A DNA stretch of 64,000 nucleotides from Clostridium lundense DSM 17049 (GCF_000619945.1 NZ_JHVC01000006.1:124001-188000); one strand, 5' to 3'; shown: positions 9,009-19,134, numbered from the stretch's first letter. Notes: generated from the sequence alone by a model not told the origin. Made by a program: numbers and translations.

Positions 9009-10376
9009 CTAATATACTTTTACATTGGACTTATATTCTGTGGGACTAACTTTTTCTACCTTTTTAAACACTCTGCTAAAATAATTTGGATCATTATATC
9101 CTACTTTAAAACATATTTCTTTTATACTTAAATCTTGCTCTTTTAACATTTGTTTAGCTTTTTCAATTCTGATTTCTGTAATATATTCCGAATAATTTAT
9201 CCCAATAAACTCCTTAAAGGTTCTACTAAAATAGTATGGACTTAAATTAAATTCATTTGCTACCTTATCTAATGTTATGTCCTTATAATAATTATTTTTT
9301 ATATAATCTATAGATTTTAATAGTATATTTTTGCAATTATTTTCATCTTCCTTATATAAATCACACATATTATACTCTGTATGATTATTTCTTAAACTTT
9401 CATGTTCCTTAAATTGTTTATCTGTAATACATTTTTCATGTATTATTGCACTAATATCCTGAAAATGTTTTACATTTACATCAGATATAGTATGATTTAC
9501 TGATACATATGCTTCTTCATAAGACTTTATTAAACTATCAATACCTCTATATTGTTTTCCTATACCTACACTTAAGGACACACCAAATTTCTCTTTAACT
9601 TCTTTTCTTATTTTTCTTCCAAAATTTATAGAATCAATTCTTACAGAATAATCATCTTCTATACCATTTTCTATAAATAATACAATATTCTCTGTAAAAG
9701 AGCCATTCGCTAATGATTTATAATACCTATTAACTAACTCCTTTATAAATTCAGTAATATCACTTTTCAACATTTTCTTTTCATCATAATTCATAGTTGC
9801 ATAGTTATACTTTTTATTTAACTTTATAATCATAGCATAACCTAACTTAAAATCAATATCTAAACATTCCATGCACATAGTATAATCTATAAGATTTAAA
9901 CCATTGCTTATTATTGAATAACTTAGTTCATTCTCAATCATAGGTTTTACATTATATATTTGTTCTTTTAGAATTAATTCTTTTTTCTTTTTAATCTTTT
10001 TTTCCTGTAAACATTCTATAGCCTTATCTATCTTTTCTAAAAAAACTTCTCTATTAAATGGCTTTAACAAATATTCTTTTACATTATATTCAATAGCTTC
10101 TTTTGCAAAGTTAAAATAATCATAGGCTGTAAGAATTATAAAATATGTATCTTTATGAATTTTTTTAATTTCTTTTATAGATTCTATACCATTTATACCA
10201 GGCATCTTTATATCCATCACAAAAATATCTGGCTTTTCCTTGTCTGATATTTCAATAGCTTCCCTACCATTTTTTGCTTCAAAAACATTTATATTAGCCC
10301 CATATTTTTTCATTAGAGTACTTTTTATAACCCTTCTCTCTAGCTGTTCATCATCAGCTATTAAAAGCTTCCACAT
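9009..10376 (-). CDS. yesN: YesN-type response regulator of xylose uptake (REC + AraC HTH)
   Basis: A 455-residue cytosolic regulator. The N-terminal receiver domain has LLIADDE and the phospho-acceptor Asp 55 in VMDIKMPG. The middle region (about 130-340) is poorly conserved. The C-terminal 100 residues form an AraC/XylS double helix-turn-helix (ITLDKVANEFNLSPYYFSR, then SIKEICFKVGYNDPNYFSR). It lies 1 base after the kinase gene and immediately upstream of xylF. The arrangement matches the XylFII-LytS/YesN system known from C. beijerinckii, where the regulator activates xylFGH. That role here is inferred from synteny. Confidence 0.88.
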   Translation of the reverse strand: MWKLLIADDEQLERRVIKSTLMKKYGANINVFEAKNGREAIEISDKEKPDIFVMDIKMPGINGIESIKEIKKIHKDTYFIILTAYDYFNFAKEAIEYNVKEYLLKPFNREVFLEKIDKAIECLQEKKIKKKKELILKEQIYNVKPMIENELSYSIISNGLNLIDYTMCMECLDIDFKLGYAMIIKLNKKYNYATMNYDEKKMLKSDITEFIKELVNRYYKSLANGSFTENIVLFIENGIEDDYSVRIDSINFGRKIRKEVKEKFGVSLSVGIGKQYRGIDSLIKSYEEAYVSVNHTISDVNVKHFQDISAIIHEKCITDKQFKEHESLRNNHTEYNMCDLYKEDENNCKNILLKSIDYIKNNYYKDITLDKVANEFNLSPYYFSRTFKEFIGINYSEYITEIRIEKAKQMLKEQDLSIKEICFKVGYNDPNYFSRVFKKVEKVSPTEYKSNVKVY

Positions 10377-10377
10377 A

Positions 10378-11850
10378 TTAATTCACTTCCCCCCTTCTTA
10401 TTTTTATATAAATGGTTGTCCCTTTATCTTCTTCACTTTCAATATGAAATACATCCTCATCATTATAAAAAAGCTTAAGCCTATTAATTACATTTTTTAT
10501 GCCTATTCCAGTAGTATGCCCAATATGTTTTTCTTTGTCATCCTTCTTAAGAATTGCATTTAAAGTTTCAATATCCATTCCTTGTCCATTATCTTCAATT
10601 TTGATTATGCAAAAATTTTTCTCTTTATATACATCTATATCTATAACTCCCCCATCTTCCTTAGGCTCTATACCATGTATAAAAGCATTCTCAATTAATG
10701 GTTGTAATGACATTCCTGGAATTTTTATATTCTCTAAATCTTTGCCTACATTTATATTAAATTTTACTCTATCACCAAATCTAGTTTCTTGTATATACAC
10801 ATATTGTTTGATTATATTTATTTCATCTTTTAAATAAGCTTGATTATCCATCATACTTAAACTATATCTTAGAAGTTGAGATATAGAATTTATAAGCTTT
10901 TCTGTTTCACATGCCTCTTCTATTATCGCTGTTTGGGTAACACAATTTAACGTATTAAATAAAAAATGTGGATTTATTTGAGATTGAAGAACTTTAAGTT
11001 GAGTTTCTTTTAGCATATTTTCAACTTGAAGATTTATCATCTGTTGATCTTTTAATTTCTTCTCTAATATAGCATTTTCTTGTATAGTATTTATCAACTT
11101 ATTAATATCCTTTACCATTGTTTCAAATCCTTCTCCAAGAATATCTATTTCATATATACCTGATTTATTTATCTTAACTATATCAAAATTACCCTTAGAA
11201 ACTTTATTGGCATTTGTAACTAACTCTTCTATAGGATCAGTAATATCTTTTGAAAAAATAAAAGCTATCATTATACAATTACATGTTATTATAAAAAACA
11301 AAATAGTAGTTATTAAGTTATTAAGCTTATTTCTCTCATCTAATACCTTATACACATTTCTATTATAATTTAGATAACTATTGTGTAATTTATAAATATA
11401 TTCATTACAGTATTCTGATATTTGTTTTGTCTCCACAAAATCATTATAAAACTTATCTGTCTTTTCGTATCGTCCAAATTTTTGTAACGCATCTATTCCC
11501 GATTCCCTATAGCTATCTAAAAGATTTTCTAAATCTCTTAGTATATATAGACTGTCTGTGTTTAAGTCTTCTTCTAAACTATTTATTTGCTTTCTAGCTT
11601 CATCGTAAAATTTTAAATATTCCTCATAATCACTTCGAGTTTTACTAGAAAAATACTTATCAAAATAAAAAGTGGAATTTGTTATGTTTTTTCCTACACT
11701 ATCTATTACAATCATTTTGTTTATCATGTTGCTATACTTCTTTTCTACTGTTCTTCCCTGTAATATAGTATAAAAATTAATAAAAACCATACATATTACT
11801 ATTATTAATATTAGTAGTAATAGCTTAAATTTCAAACTATTTTTGTTCAC
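10378..11850 (-). CDS. lytS: LytS-type sensor histidine kinase for xylose
   Basis: A 490-residue membrane kinase. Two membrane segments (about residues 8-28 and 178-200) flank an extracytoplasmic domain, followed by a HAMP region. The His_kinase domain has QSQINPHFLFNTLN as phospho-His site, and the ATPase has NAFIHGIEP and DNGQGM. I chose the GTG at 11850, inside the end of the XylFII gene, because GGTGAG precedes it; the longer frame to 11898 lacks a site. In C. beijerinckii LytS pairs with membrane-tethered XylFII to sense D-xylose. The same order and overlaps here support that role. Confidence 0.85.
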   Translation of the reverse strand: MNKNSLKFKLLLLILIIVICMVFINFYTILQGRTVEKKYSNMINKMIVIDSVGKNITNSTFYFDKYFSSKTRSDYEEYLKFYDEARKQINSLEEDLNTDSLYILRDLENLLDSYRESGIDALQKFGRYEKTDKFYNDFVETKQISEYCNEYIYKLHNSYLNYNRNVYKVLDERNKLNNLITTILFFIITCNCIMIAFIFSKDITDPIEELVTNANKVSKGNFDIVKINKSGIYEIDILGEGFETMVKDINKLINTIQENAILEKKLKDQQMINLQVENMLKETQLKVLQSQINPHFLFNTLNCVTQTAIIEEACETEKLINSISQLLRYSLSMMDNQAYLKDEINIIKQYVYIQETRFGDRVKFNINVGKDLENIKIPGMSLQPLIENAFIHGIEPKEDGGVIDIDVYKEKNFCIIKIEDNGQGMDIETLNAILKKDDKEKHIGHTTGIGIKNVINRLKLFYNDEDVFHIESEEDKGTTIYIKIRRGEVN

Positions 11851-12826
11851 TATTCTGCTCACCCTCATATCTAGTATAATAATGTATATTTTTTCCACTT
11901 AAAACCAGCACATTTGTTAAATAATCTCCTTGTATATTTTTCCCTTGAAGGTTATCCATTATCATATTTACACTTCTATATCCCATTTCATAAGGTTTTT
12001 GAACTATTGCAGCACATACGATTCCTTTTTTTATATTTTCTATAGTTTCTGGTAAATCATCAAAGCATATTATGTTTATTTTTCCTGCCATATTCAAATC
12101 ATTAACAGCTTTAGCAGCCCCTACTCCATCTAGAGCACTAGTACAAAATAAAGCGTCAATTTTCTCATTAGATTTTAATATCTTTTTAGTCCCTAACTCT
12201 GCTTCTAAGGCATATGATCCAGAAGATTCAATAGTTGTGATTTTGATATTAGAATATTTTTTTAAATAATCCGTAAATCCTTTTACTCTTTCTATTTGAT
12301 TTTTAACTTCTTTTCCTCCCATAATTATAGCAACTCTTCCTGAAACCCCCACCCTACTTATAAGCTCTTCTGCCGCTTTTTCCCCAGCTTTAATATTATC
12401 TGTTCCAATGTAACCTAGTCTCTTACTTTTCTTTGCATCAGAGTCCACAGTAACCACAGGTATACCTTTAGCAACAGCTTTATTTATATAAGGAGTATAT
12501 TCATCCTCATCTTGTACATAAGTTATTATTCCACTTACCTTTGAAGCTATCGCTACATCTATGAGTTTTATTCCTGTCTTTATACTAGCAGCCTGTGGTC
12601 CATTATATTCTATAACCGCTCCCCTTTCTTTAGCTGCATCCTCTGCCCCTTTTTTAACATACCACCAGTAAGGGTTTTGGTATACATGGGCCAATAACAC
12701 TATTTTAGGCTTTAATTCGCTTTTTTTGGTATTGCATATTTCATTATTATTAATACGCCATAATAAAATTACAGAACAAAATACCATAGTACCTAAAAAA
12801 ATTAAATATATCTTATTTCTTCTCAT
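11837..12826 (-). CDS. xylFII: XylFII-like membrane-anchored xylose-sensing binding protein
   Basis: A 329-residue type 1 periplasmic-binding protein. It has an uncleaved N-terminal membrane anchor (about residues 6-23, no lipobox) instead of the lipoprotein signal of xylF. The binding-fold segments PKIVLLAHVYQNPYWWYVKK, YIGTDNIKAGEKAAEEL and FDDLPETIENIKKG are clear. The gene overlaps the sensor kinase start, implying a fixed complex. By analogy to C. beijerinckii it binds xylose and switches the kinase rather than feeding the transporter. The function is inferred from context; sugar specificity cannot be read from sequence alone. Confidence 0.85.
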   Translation of the reverse strand: MRRNKIYLIFLGTMVFCSVILLWRINNNEICNTKKSELKPKIVLLAHVYQNPYWWYVKKGAEDAAKERGAVIEYNGPQAASIKTGIKLIDVAIASKVSGIITYVQDEDEYTPYINKAVAKGIPVVTVDSDAKKSKRLGYIGTDNIKAGEKAAEELISRVGVSGRVAIIMGGKEVKNQIERVKGFTDYLKKYSNIKITTIESSGSYALEAELGTKKILKSNEKIDALFCTSALDGVGAAKAVNDLNMAGKINIICFDDLPETIENIKKGIVCAAIVQKPYEMGYRSVNMIMDNLQGKNIQGDYLTNVLVLSGKNIHYYTRYEGEQNSEQK

Positions 12827-12902
12827 AAATATAGTCCACCTTTTAATGTAATAATTACTTTATATCAAATATATTTGGTATCTTACCCAATATATTATAT
12901 AT

Positions 12903-12942
12903 GAATTAGTCTGTTGATAAAAGCTTACCAACAGACTAATTC
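12903..12942. terminator. Terminator between glycosyltransferase and xylose sensor genes
   Basis: A perfect 14-bp stem (GAATTAGTCTGTTG with CAACAGACTAATTC) and a 12-base loop. It lies just after the glycosyltransferase stop and isolates it from the xyl cluster; the T-run is weak. Confidence 0.6.
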
Positions 12943-12998
12943 ACTTCTGATCCTACGATATTTTATTTTCTTTTAAAACTTTATATAAATCTTTTCTC

Positions 12999-14165
12999 CT
13001 AATCTATAATCGAAAAATATGCTTTCTCTGTAATTTTTCCAACATCATTCCATGAATACTTTTTCTTCACATCTTCCATAGACTTCTTCCTAATCTTATT
13101 ACATAAATCATGATTTTCTAATGCTTCACATATATTATAAACTAGACTTTCTCTAGATCCATTTATAAATTTGAATCCATTTTCCTCATGTTGAACTATC
13201 TCTGATAGTCCTCCAGTATCAGAGGCCACTACAGGACAGCCTCCAGCCATAGCTTCTAGAGCTACTATACCAAATGGTTCATAAAGAGATGGGATTACAG
13301 TTATATTAGATACATTATACAGTTTATTTCTTTCATCCTTAGTCAAATATCCAGGAAATAGTACTTTTTCACTTAATCCCATTTGAATAACTCTTTCTTG
13401 TAGTTCATCTCGTATAGGGCCAACACCAGCTATAACAAATTTAATATTATTGAACTTATGAATTATTTCTGGAGCAGTTTCTACTAAAAGATATACACCT
13501 TTTCCAAAAACATGTTTTCCAATAAAACAAATAATTTTTTCATCTTCTTTTGCATATTTTTTCCTGAATTCCTTTTTATCAAAGTTCAGTTTAAAATCCT
13601 CAGCATTCACACCATTAGGTATAACACAAATTTTATCTGATGGAATTTTAAAAAGAGTCTGTACTTCACTTTTCATATAATTACTACAAACTATTACCCT
13701 AGAAGCTTCATAAGTAAGCAACCATTCTGTAGAAGATATATATCTTTGCATATCTGTTCTTATACCATTATTTTTACCATGTTCAGTAGAATGAATAGTG
13801 CATATCATAGGAATGTTAAATGACCATTTTAATGTCTTTGCACTAAATGCTACTAACCAATCATGAGCATGTATTATATCAAACTTTCCAAGATTTCTTA
13901 TAATTCTAATCCCCTCTTCTATCATAGCAAAGTTTAGTTGCATAACCCAATTAGTAAAATCTTTCGTATCTATTTTATAAGTGCTAACTCTATGAATAAA
14001 AACTCCATTATCTTCTTCTTCTATTGGTTCTGTTCCTTCCTCACAAGTAATTATATGAATCTCATGACCTAGCTTGCTTAATTTATGTGACAAGTTATAT
14101 ACATGATTGGAAAGCTCTCCCTCAGTTTTCGGTGGATACTCCCAACTTAACATTAGTATTTTCAT
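12999..14165 (-). CDS. GT4-family glycosyltransferase (glycogen-synthase-like)
   Basis: A 388-residue GT-B enzyme. The N-terminus MKILMLSWEYPP and a GELSNHVYNLSHKLSKLGHE segment mark the acceptor domain. HAHDWL lies near residue 100. The C-terminal donor domain has GKHVFGKGV, FVIAGVGP and the E-x7-E signature in EPFGIVALEAMAGG. The ATG at 14165 follows GGGGG at 8 bases; a TTG two codons earlier is too close to it. It stands alone between two terminators, so it gives no pathway clue. It probably adds sugar from a nucleotide-sugar to a glycan; donor and acceptor are unknown. Confidence 0.8.
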   Translation of the reverse strand: MKILMLSWEYPPKTEGELSNHVYNLSHKLSKLGHEIHIITCEEGTEPIEEEDNGVFIHRVSTYKIDTKDFTNWVMQLNFAMIEEGIRIIRNLGKFDIIHAHDWLVAFSAKTLKWSFNIPMICTIHSTEHGKNNGIRTDMQRYISSTEWLLTYEASRVIVCSNYMKSEVQTLFKIPSDKICVIPNGVNAEDFKLNFDKKEFRKKYAKEDEKIICFIGKHVFGKGVYLLVETAPEIIHKFNNIKFVIAGVGPIRDELQERVIQMGLSEKVLFPGYLTKDERNKLYNVSNITVIPSLYEPFGIVALEAMAGGCPVVASDTGGLSEIVQHEENGFKFINGSRESLVYNICEALENHDLCNKIRKKSMEDVKKKYSWNDVGKITEKAYFSIID

Positions 14166-14292
14166 AACCAATTCCCCCTAATCTATTATCTTTTTTATTA
14201 ATCATCTTAATATTTCTTTTTACCTCATGAATATTTTACCATTTTTTCAATGATTTTTCTCCACCATTTATTTATATTGAATATAAATAAAA

Positions 14293-14317
14293 GCTACAGT
14301 AATTTATATACTGTAGC
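14293..14317 (-). terminator. Terminator after the second sugar-binding protein gene
   Basis: Minus strand GCTACAGTA pairs with TACTGTAGC around a 7-base loop and is followed by TTTTATTT. It lies 31 bases after the binding-protein stop and ends the second sugar operon. Confidence 0.65.
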
Positions 14318-14347
14318 CCTTATTTATACTTAATATTTTTGCACTAA

Positions 14348-15325
14348 TTACCATTCACCCTTAAATGAATCTACATTTGAAGTATTTACTTCCACCTGAA
14401 CTATTTCTGTTAAAGGCTCTACTTTTTCACCTTTTAAAAACTTAACAGATGTTTCTATAGCTTTAGCACCTTCTTCAACTGCTGACATATAAGTTGTTGC
14501 ATCTATTGTTTTATCCTTTATAGCTTGTAATCCATCTTTACTTCCACCTAGACCTATAACTTTTACTTTATCTTTTAATCCCGCTTCTTTTAAAGCTTGT
14601 CCAGCTCCTGTAGCTGAATTATCATCTTGACAGAATATTAAATCAAATTTTGTTTTTTTCTGTATTAAATCTTCTGTTATTTTTAATGCTTGCTCTTTTT
14701 CCCAATTTGATGTTTGAGTATAGACAACTTTCATATTAGAATTTTTCTTGATTTCATTTAAGAATCCTGCTCTTCTATTTCTTTGTGGATTAGTACCAGG
14801 TCTTCCTTCTATAAGAACTATATTTCCACCCTTTTCTCCTAACATTTTCATTGCTGTCTTACCACATAAAGCCCCTGTGTTAACTTCATTTTGTCCTACA
14901 TAAGAAACTAGTCCTTCATACTTTCCAGTTGGATCTGTACCAATAGCATTAGTAAATGCAAGTATTGGAACTTTTGCATCATTTGACGCTTTAACAGCTT
15001 TCTCTGCTGCTATAGCATCAACACTACACAATGCAATTAAATCAACTTTTTTAGCTATAAAATCTTCTACTTGCGACATTTGCTTGCTAGCATCCCACTG
15101 AGCATCAGCATATTCAATTTCCACTCCATTTTCCTTAGCTGCTTTTTCAATACCCTCTTTAGTAGCTACAAAATATCCTGTTGGACCAGGAAGTAATACA
15201 GCTATCTTATACTTTTTCTTTTCCCCATCTTTTGTTGTGCTAGCAGATTTTTCACCACATCCCACTAAGCTTATAAGCATAACGAAAGTAATCATTATAC
15301 TTAATAACTTTGTTATTTTTTTCAT
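14348..15325 (-). CDS. Sugar ABC transporter substrate-binding lipoprotein (RbsB family)
   Basis: A 325-residue type 1 periplasmic-binding protein with a lipobox ISLVGC (Cys 23). KIAVLLPGPTGYFVATKEGIEK opens the mature domain, ECF-like NPQRNRRAGFLNEI lies mid-protein, and FCQDDNSATGAGQALKEAG belongs to the C-terminal lobe. It is the last gene of the six-gene ROK-kinase-glycosidase-importer operon, after a short dyad gap. The fold is certain. The sugar is not: ribose-type, inositol-type or an amino sugar are all possible. Confidence 0.87.
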   Translation of the reverse strand: MKKITKLLSIMITFVMLISLVGCGEKSASTTKDGEKKKYKIAVLLPGPTGYFVATKEGIEKAAKENGVEIEYADAQWDASKQMSQVEDFIAKKVDLIALCSVDAIAAEKAVKASNDAKVPILAFTNAIGTDPTGKYEGLVSYVGQNEVNTGALCGKTAMKMLGEKGGNIVLIEGRPGTNPQRNRRAGFLNEIKKNSNMKVVYTQTSNWEKEQALKITEDLIQKKTKFDLIFCQDDNSATGAGQALKEAGLKDKVKVIGLGGSKDGLQAIKDKTIDATTYMSAVEEGAKAIETSVKFLKGEKVEPLTEIVQVEVNTSNVDSFKGEW

Positions 15326-15360
15326 TTTAACCTCTCCTTTATATATGTAATTATATAATA

Positions 15361-15381
15361 TAAGTTAATTTAAATAACTTA
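15361..15381. repeat. Dyad between permease and binding-protein genes
   Basis: TAAGTTA-atttaaa-TAACTTA lies in the 78-base gap upstream of the binding-protein gene. It may be a small RNA hairpin or an operator for an internal promoter that boosts the binding protein. No firm function can be read. Confidence 0.35.
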
Positions 15382-15403
15382 TAAATAAATCTAAGAATTA
15401 CAT

Positions 15404-16381
15404 TTAATTTGATGAAAGTTTCTTTCTACTATATGCATCAAAGCCCACTGCTGATAGTATAATTAGCCCTTTAAAAATATATTGAAAATAAATATTTACT
15501 CCTAATAAATTAAAACTATTATTTATTACACTCATAAACAATACACCTATAACAGTCTTAAGAACACTGCCTTCTCCTCCAGTTACGCTTGTACCACCAA
15601 TAACAACAGATGCTATAGCATCCATATCATAGCCTTCACCAGCTACTGGAGTTGCAGTATTCAATCTTGCAGCCAACACAATACCTGCTAAAGCTGCTAG
15701 TACTCCATTAATTATAAAAACTTTAATTTTACATAAGTCTACATTTACACCATTCAATCTACTTGCCTCTGGATTTCCACCTACAGAATAAACGTGCCTT
15801 CCAAACTTTGTTTTAGTCAAAGCTATGTATGAAATAATGACAATTATGAAAAATATTATTATAGGGATTGGCAACTTCATAAAATAACCATTTCCTATAG
15901 CACTAAATGCAGGTATATTTTGAGAAATAGGATATCCTCCTGTAAGAAATAAAATAATTCCCCTTACTATTGTTACCATACCCATGGTAGCTATTAATGA
16001 TGGAATGTTAATTTTAGCTACAAAAAATCCATTTATTGCACCTATAATTGCTCCTGCAATAATAGAGCAAATTAGTGCAATAGGTAAAGGATAACTCATA
16101 GACAAGAATTTCATAGATATAGCTCCTGAAAGAGCTGCAACTGCGCCAACAGAAATATCAAAATTTCCAGATATTATAACAAAGGTCATTCCTGCTGAAA
16201 TTATACCTATTATTGATGACTGTCTCAAAAGATTTAATATATTCTTTTGAGTAAGAAAAGCTGGAGTAGAAATACTTATTATAGTACAAAGAACAATAAA
16301 TCCTATAATTACTCCATAATCTTTTAAATTAATCTTCCTAAATTTGTTATTATTCTTAACTTCTTTCATTAGTTCTCCCAT
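15404..16381 (-). CDS. Sugar ABC transporter permease (RbsC family)
   Basis: A 325-residue permease with about 8-10 membrane segments. It carries the family segment FVIISGNFDISVGAVAALSG and the C-terminal GGTSVTGGEGSVLKTVIG. Two starts are possible: 16381 (AAGGTGG before it) and 16369 (GGGAG before it). The longer frame to 16414 overlaps the ATPase gene and lacks a site. It forms the channel of the importer with the upstream RbsA-like ATPase. The substrate is unknown. Confidence 0.87.
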   Translation of the reverse strand: MGELMKEVKNNNKFRKINLKDYGVIIGFIVLCTIISISTPAFLTQKNILNLLRQSSIIGIISAGMTFVIISGNFDISVGAVAALSGAISMKFLSMSYPLPIALICSIIAGAIIGAINGFFVAKINIPSLIATMGMVTIVRGIILFLTGGYPISQNIPAFSAIGNGYFMKLPIPIIIFFIIVIISYIALTKTKFGRHVYSVGGNPEASRLNGVNVDLCKIKVFIINGVLAALAGIVLAARLNTATPVAGEGYDMDAIASVVIGGTSVTGGEGSVLKTVIGVLFMSVINNSFNLLGVNIYFQYIFKGLIILSAVGFDAYSRKKLSSN

Positions 16382-16406
16382 AAAATCCACCTTCTTCGTT
16401 ATTAAA

Positions 16407-17903
16407 CTATACATTAAGAATAGAATTCATAATATCTTTTACTCCTATATTTTTGTTTTTTAACTCTTCTACTATTTCTCCATTTCTCATTACAAGAATT
16501 CTATCTGATACTCTTATTACTTCTTCCAAATCAGAGGATATAAATATAATACCTATACCTTTCTTTGAAAAATCTTCAACAGTTTTAAATATATCTTCTT
16601 TAGCCCCTATATCTATACCTTTTGTTGGTTCATCATATATCAATAAATCCATATCTTTATTTAACCACCTAGAAACTACTACCTTTTGTTGATTACCTCC
16701 ACTTAACTTTTTTACATCATCTCCAACCTTAACTATTTTTATTCCCAATTCATTCACTGCATTTTCAGCAAATGAATATTCCTTTTTTTTACTTAAAAAA
16801 GCCCCTTGTTTCATAGTATCTAGCTGAACTAAAGTAGAATTTTTGTATATAGCATGATTTAATATTAACCCTAAATTTTTTCTATCCTCAGGAATAAGAC
16901 CTATTCTATTTTTTATAGCTTCTTTTGGAGAATTAATTTTTGTTTTCTTTCCATTAACATAAACTTCACCAGAATCTATTTTATCTACTCCATAAATAGC
17001 ATTAACTAGCTCAGTTCTTCTTGAACCAACTAAACCCGCTATACCAACTACTTCACCTTTATATACTTTTAGTGAAATATCTTTTAATATATTTCCTCTA
17101 TTTAATTTTTTTACTTCTAAAATAGGTATTTCTTTGTAAGATAAATTATTGTTTTCTTTTTTTATAGATAAATTACATTGTTCTTTACCAGTCATAATTT
17201 CTACAATTCTAGCCTTAGTTAATTCTGATGTTTTGTATGTTCCAATCATTTTACCATTCCTCATAATGCTAGTTGAATCACTTATCTTTATTATTTCTTC
17301 CAATATATGGGATATGTATATTATGGTCTTTCCAGATTTCTTTAACTTATCTATAATGTTAAATAAATTAATCTTTTCATTATCTGTAAGAGAAGTTGTA
17401 GGTTCATCCATTATAATTATGTCTGAATCACAAGAAACAGCCTTCATAATTTCTATCATTTGTTGTTTAGCAATGCTTAACTTTGAAACTTTTATATAAG
17501 GATCAATATTAAAATTAAAACTTTCACTAATTTTTTTATATTCCTTAAGCATTAATTTTTTATCCAAAAACTTAAAGTTATTTAATTTTTCTCTTCCCAA
17601 AAACATATTATCTATAACATTTAATGTAGAAATTAAACTTAATTCTTGATGTATTATACTTATTCCCATATCCTTTGCATCATTAGGTGATTTAAAGTTT
17701 ACAATTTTATTATTTAAATAAAATTCTCCTTCATTAGGTTTATGTACACCACCTATTATTTTTATTAATGTAGATTTACCTGCTCCATTTGCTCCTAATA
17801 ACGCTCTTACTTCCCCTCTCTGCAAGGAAAAATTAATGTCATTTAATACGGTTACTCCACCAAATCTTTTATGTATACCTTTTAAAACTAATATATTATC
17901 CAT
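16407..17903 (-). CDS. Sugar ABC transporter ATPase (RbsA family)
   Basis: A 498-residue tandem ATPase. Domain 1 has GANGAGKST (about residue 36), a degenerate signature LSIAKQQMIEIMKAV and IIIMDEPTTSL. Domain 2 has LSGGNQQKVVVSRWL and LLIYDEPTKGID, with a non-canonical Walker A at GLVGSRRTEL. This is the normal CUT2 pattern. It starts 11 bases after the glycosidase-like gene and belongs to the same operon. Confidence 0.88.
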   Translation of the reverse strand: MDNILVLKGIHKRFGGVTVLNDINFSLQRGEVRALLGANGAGKSTLIKIIGGVHKPNEGEFYLNNKIVNFKSPNDAKDMGISIIHQELSLISTLNVIDNMFLGREKLNNFKFLDKKLMLKEYKKISESFNFNIDPYIKVSKLSIAKQQMIEIMKAVSCDSDIIIMDEPTTSLTDNEKINLFNIIDKLKKSGKTIIYISHILEEIIKISDSTSIMRNGKMIGTYKTSELTKARIVEIMTGKEQCNLSIKKENNNLSYKEIPILEVKKLNRGNILKDISLKVYKGEVVGIAGLVGSRRTELVNAIYGVDKIDSGEVYVNGKKTKINSPKEAIKNRIGLIPEDRKNLGLILNHAIYKNSTLVQLDTMKQGAFLSKKKEYSFAENAVNELGIKIVKVGDDVKKLSGGNQQKVVVSRWLNKDMDLLIYDEPTKGIDIGAKEDIFKTVEDFSKKGIGIIFISSDLEEVIRVSDRILVMRNGEIVEELKNKNIGVKDIMNSILNV

Positions 17904-17914
17904 CTTTTCACCTC

Positions 17915-19102
17915 TTATTTTCCCAAAAGCCTTATAATTTCCTCAATATTGTCTTTATGAGCAGATAGTAAATCCCAAGATAGCACAAAACCTTTTATAT
18001 TTTCATATTTAAGCATCTCTATATTTTCACAAATATAATCTGGATAAACTTTAGCAATAGGAATTATTCTATTTATTTCAATACCAGGATAGATATCTAT
18101 ATTTAATTTATGCTTCATATCTTCTAATTCTTTTTTAACAAAGTTTAAATTAAATTTATTTCTATCATATTCATGAATATTTAATATATCTAATAGCATC
18201 TTCTCTGAGTCATCAATATTATCTTTATAAATACTTTCACTTATTAGTTTATTGAATTCATATGGAAGTCCTGCTGGTGCTTTAGTAACTCTATACATCA
18301 TTGGCTTTATGAAATCCGCTATATATTGAAGTTTAGTCATATCTTGTCCAACAAAATATGAAAGAAATGGTGCATATGTATCTATTCCTATTTTCATATT
18401 TTTATTTTTAAAGTATTCATAGAGATTCTTTAAACTTTTAAAAACAATTTCGCTTTTAACATAAAAAAAGTCTTTCCATATTTCATTTTTAAAGCTGTAT
18501 TCAATTTCATCATATTTAGTTATTCCAAAAGGTATGTTATCATAGAACTTCTCATAATTAATAAATTTATTCATTTCTTCTTTAAGTTTTTTTAAATCAA
18601 TTCCCATTTTTTTATATTCATTTAGGCAATTATCACAAAAACAACTAAATACTCCTTCTATTCCATTTGAAAAGGATGGATATCTTATTTTATCTAAAAA
18701 CACTCCATCAAATCCCACTTCTTCAAAATTGTCTTCAAATACTTCTTTAAAACTTTCGATATTTTTATTATTAGCTGGGCAATAAAATTCAAAATTCTCT
18801 CCTTGTTTAAGGGCATAGCTCTTTATTTTTTCCCCTCTCCAATCAACTACAGGAATTGTATCTTTTAAAATTCCTATTTCTGAAAATACAGGTATCCATA
18901 AAAATAATTCTATATTTTTACTATGGAAAAATTCTTTTGTCTTTAAATAAATATCCTTATTTAAGCTCCATCCCATTATTACCTTTGTAATATTAATCTT
19001 ATCTATTAAAGCCTCCAATTTATTTTCAATTTCTTCATAACTTATATTGTTTTCATTAAATCCTCCTGTGAATATTTGCACAACTACTTCCTTATTAACC
19101 AT
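17915..19102 (-). CDS. Putative TIM-barrel glycoside hydrolase-like protein
   Basis: A 395-residue protein with no signal peptide, so cytosolic. It has the look of a TIM-barrel glycosidase: strand-ending ITKVIMGW, the segment EVGFDGVFLDKIRYPSF (about residues 142-158, with candidate acidic residues), MKIGIDTYAPFLSYF, DFIKPMMYRVTK and the late YENIKGFVLSWDLLSAH. A four-Cys stretch CFCDNCLNEY sits near residue 163. I do not recognise a named family. Its place between a BadF-type kinase and an importer suggests it cleaves an imported glycoside or phosphorylated sugar. This is inference. Confidence 0.55.
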   Translation of the reverse strand: MVNKEVVVQIFTGGFNENNISYEEIENKLEALIDKINITKVIMGWSLNKDIYLKTKEFFHSKNIELFLWIPVFSEIGILKDTIPVVDWRGEKIKSYALKQGENFEFYCPANNKNIESFKEVFEDNFEEVGFDGVFLDKIRYPSFSNGIEGVFSCFCDNCLNEYKKMGIDLKKLKEEMNKFINYEKFYDNIPFGITKYDEIEYSFKNEIWKDFFYVKSEIVFKSLKNLYEYFKNKNMKIGIDTYAPFLSYFVGQDMTKLQYIADFIKPMMYRVTKAPAGLPYEFNKLISESIYKDNIDDSEKMLLDILNIHEYDRNKFNLNFVKKELEDMKHKLNIDIYPGIEINRIIPIAKVYPDYICENIEMLKYENIKGFVLSWDLLSAHKDNIEEIIRLLGK

Positions 19103-19134
19103 TTTGTCCTTACCCCTCTATCAAAAATTAACTT

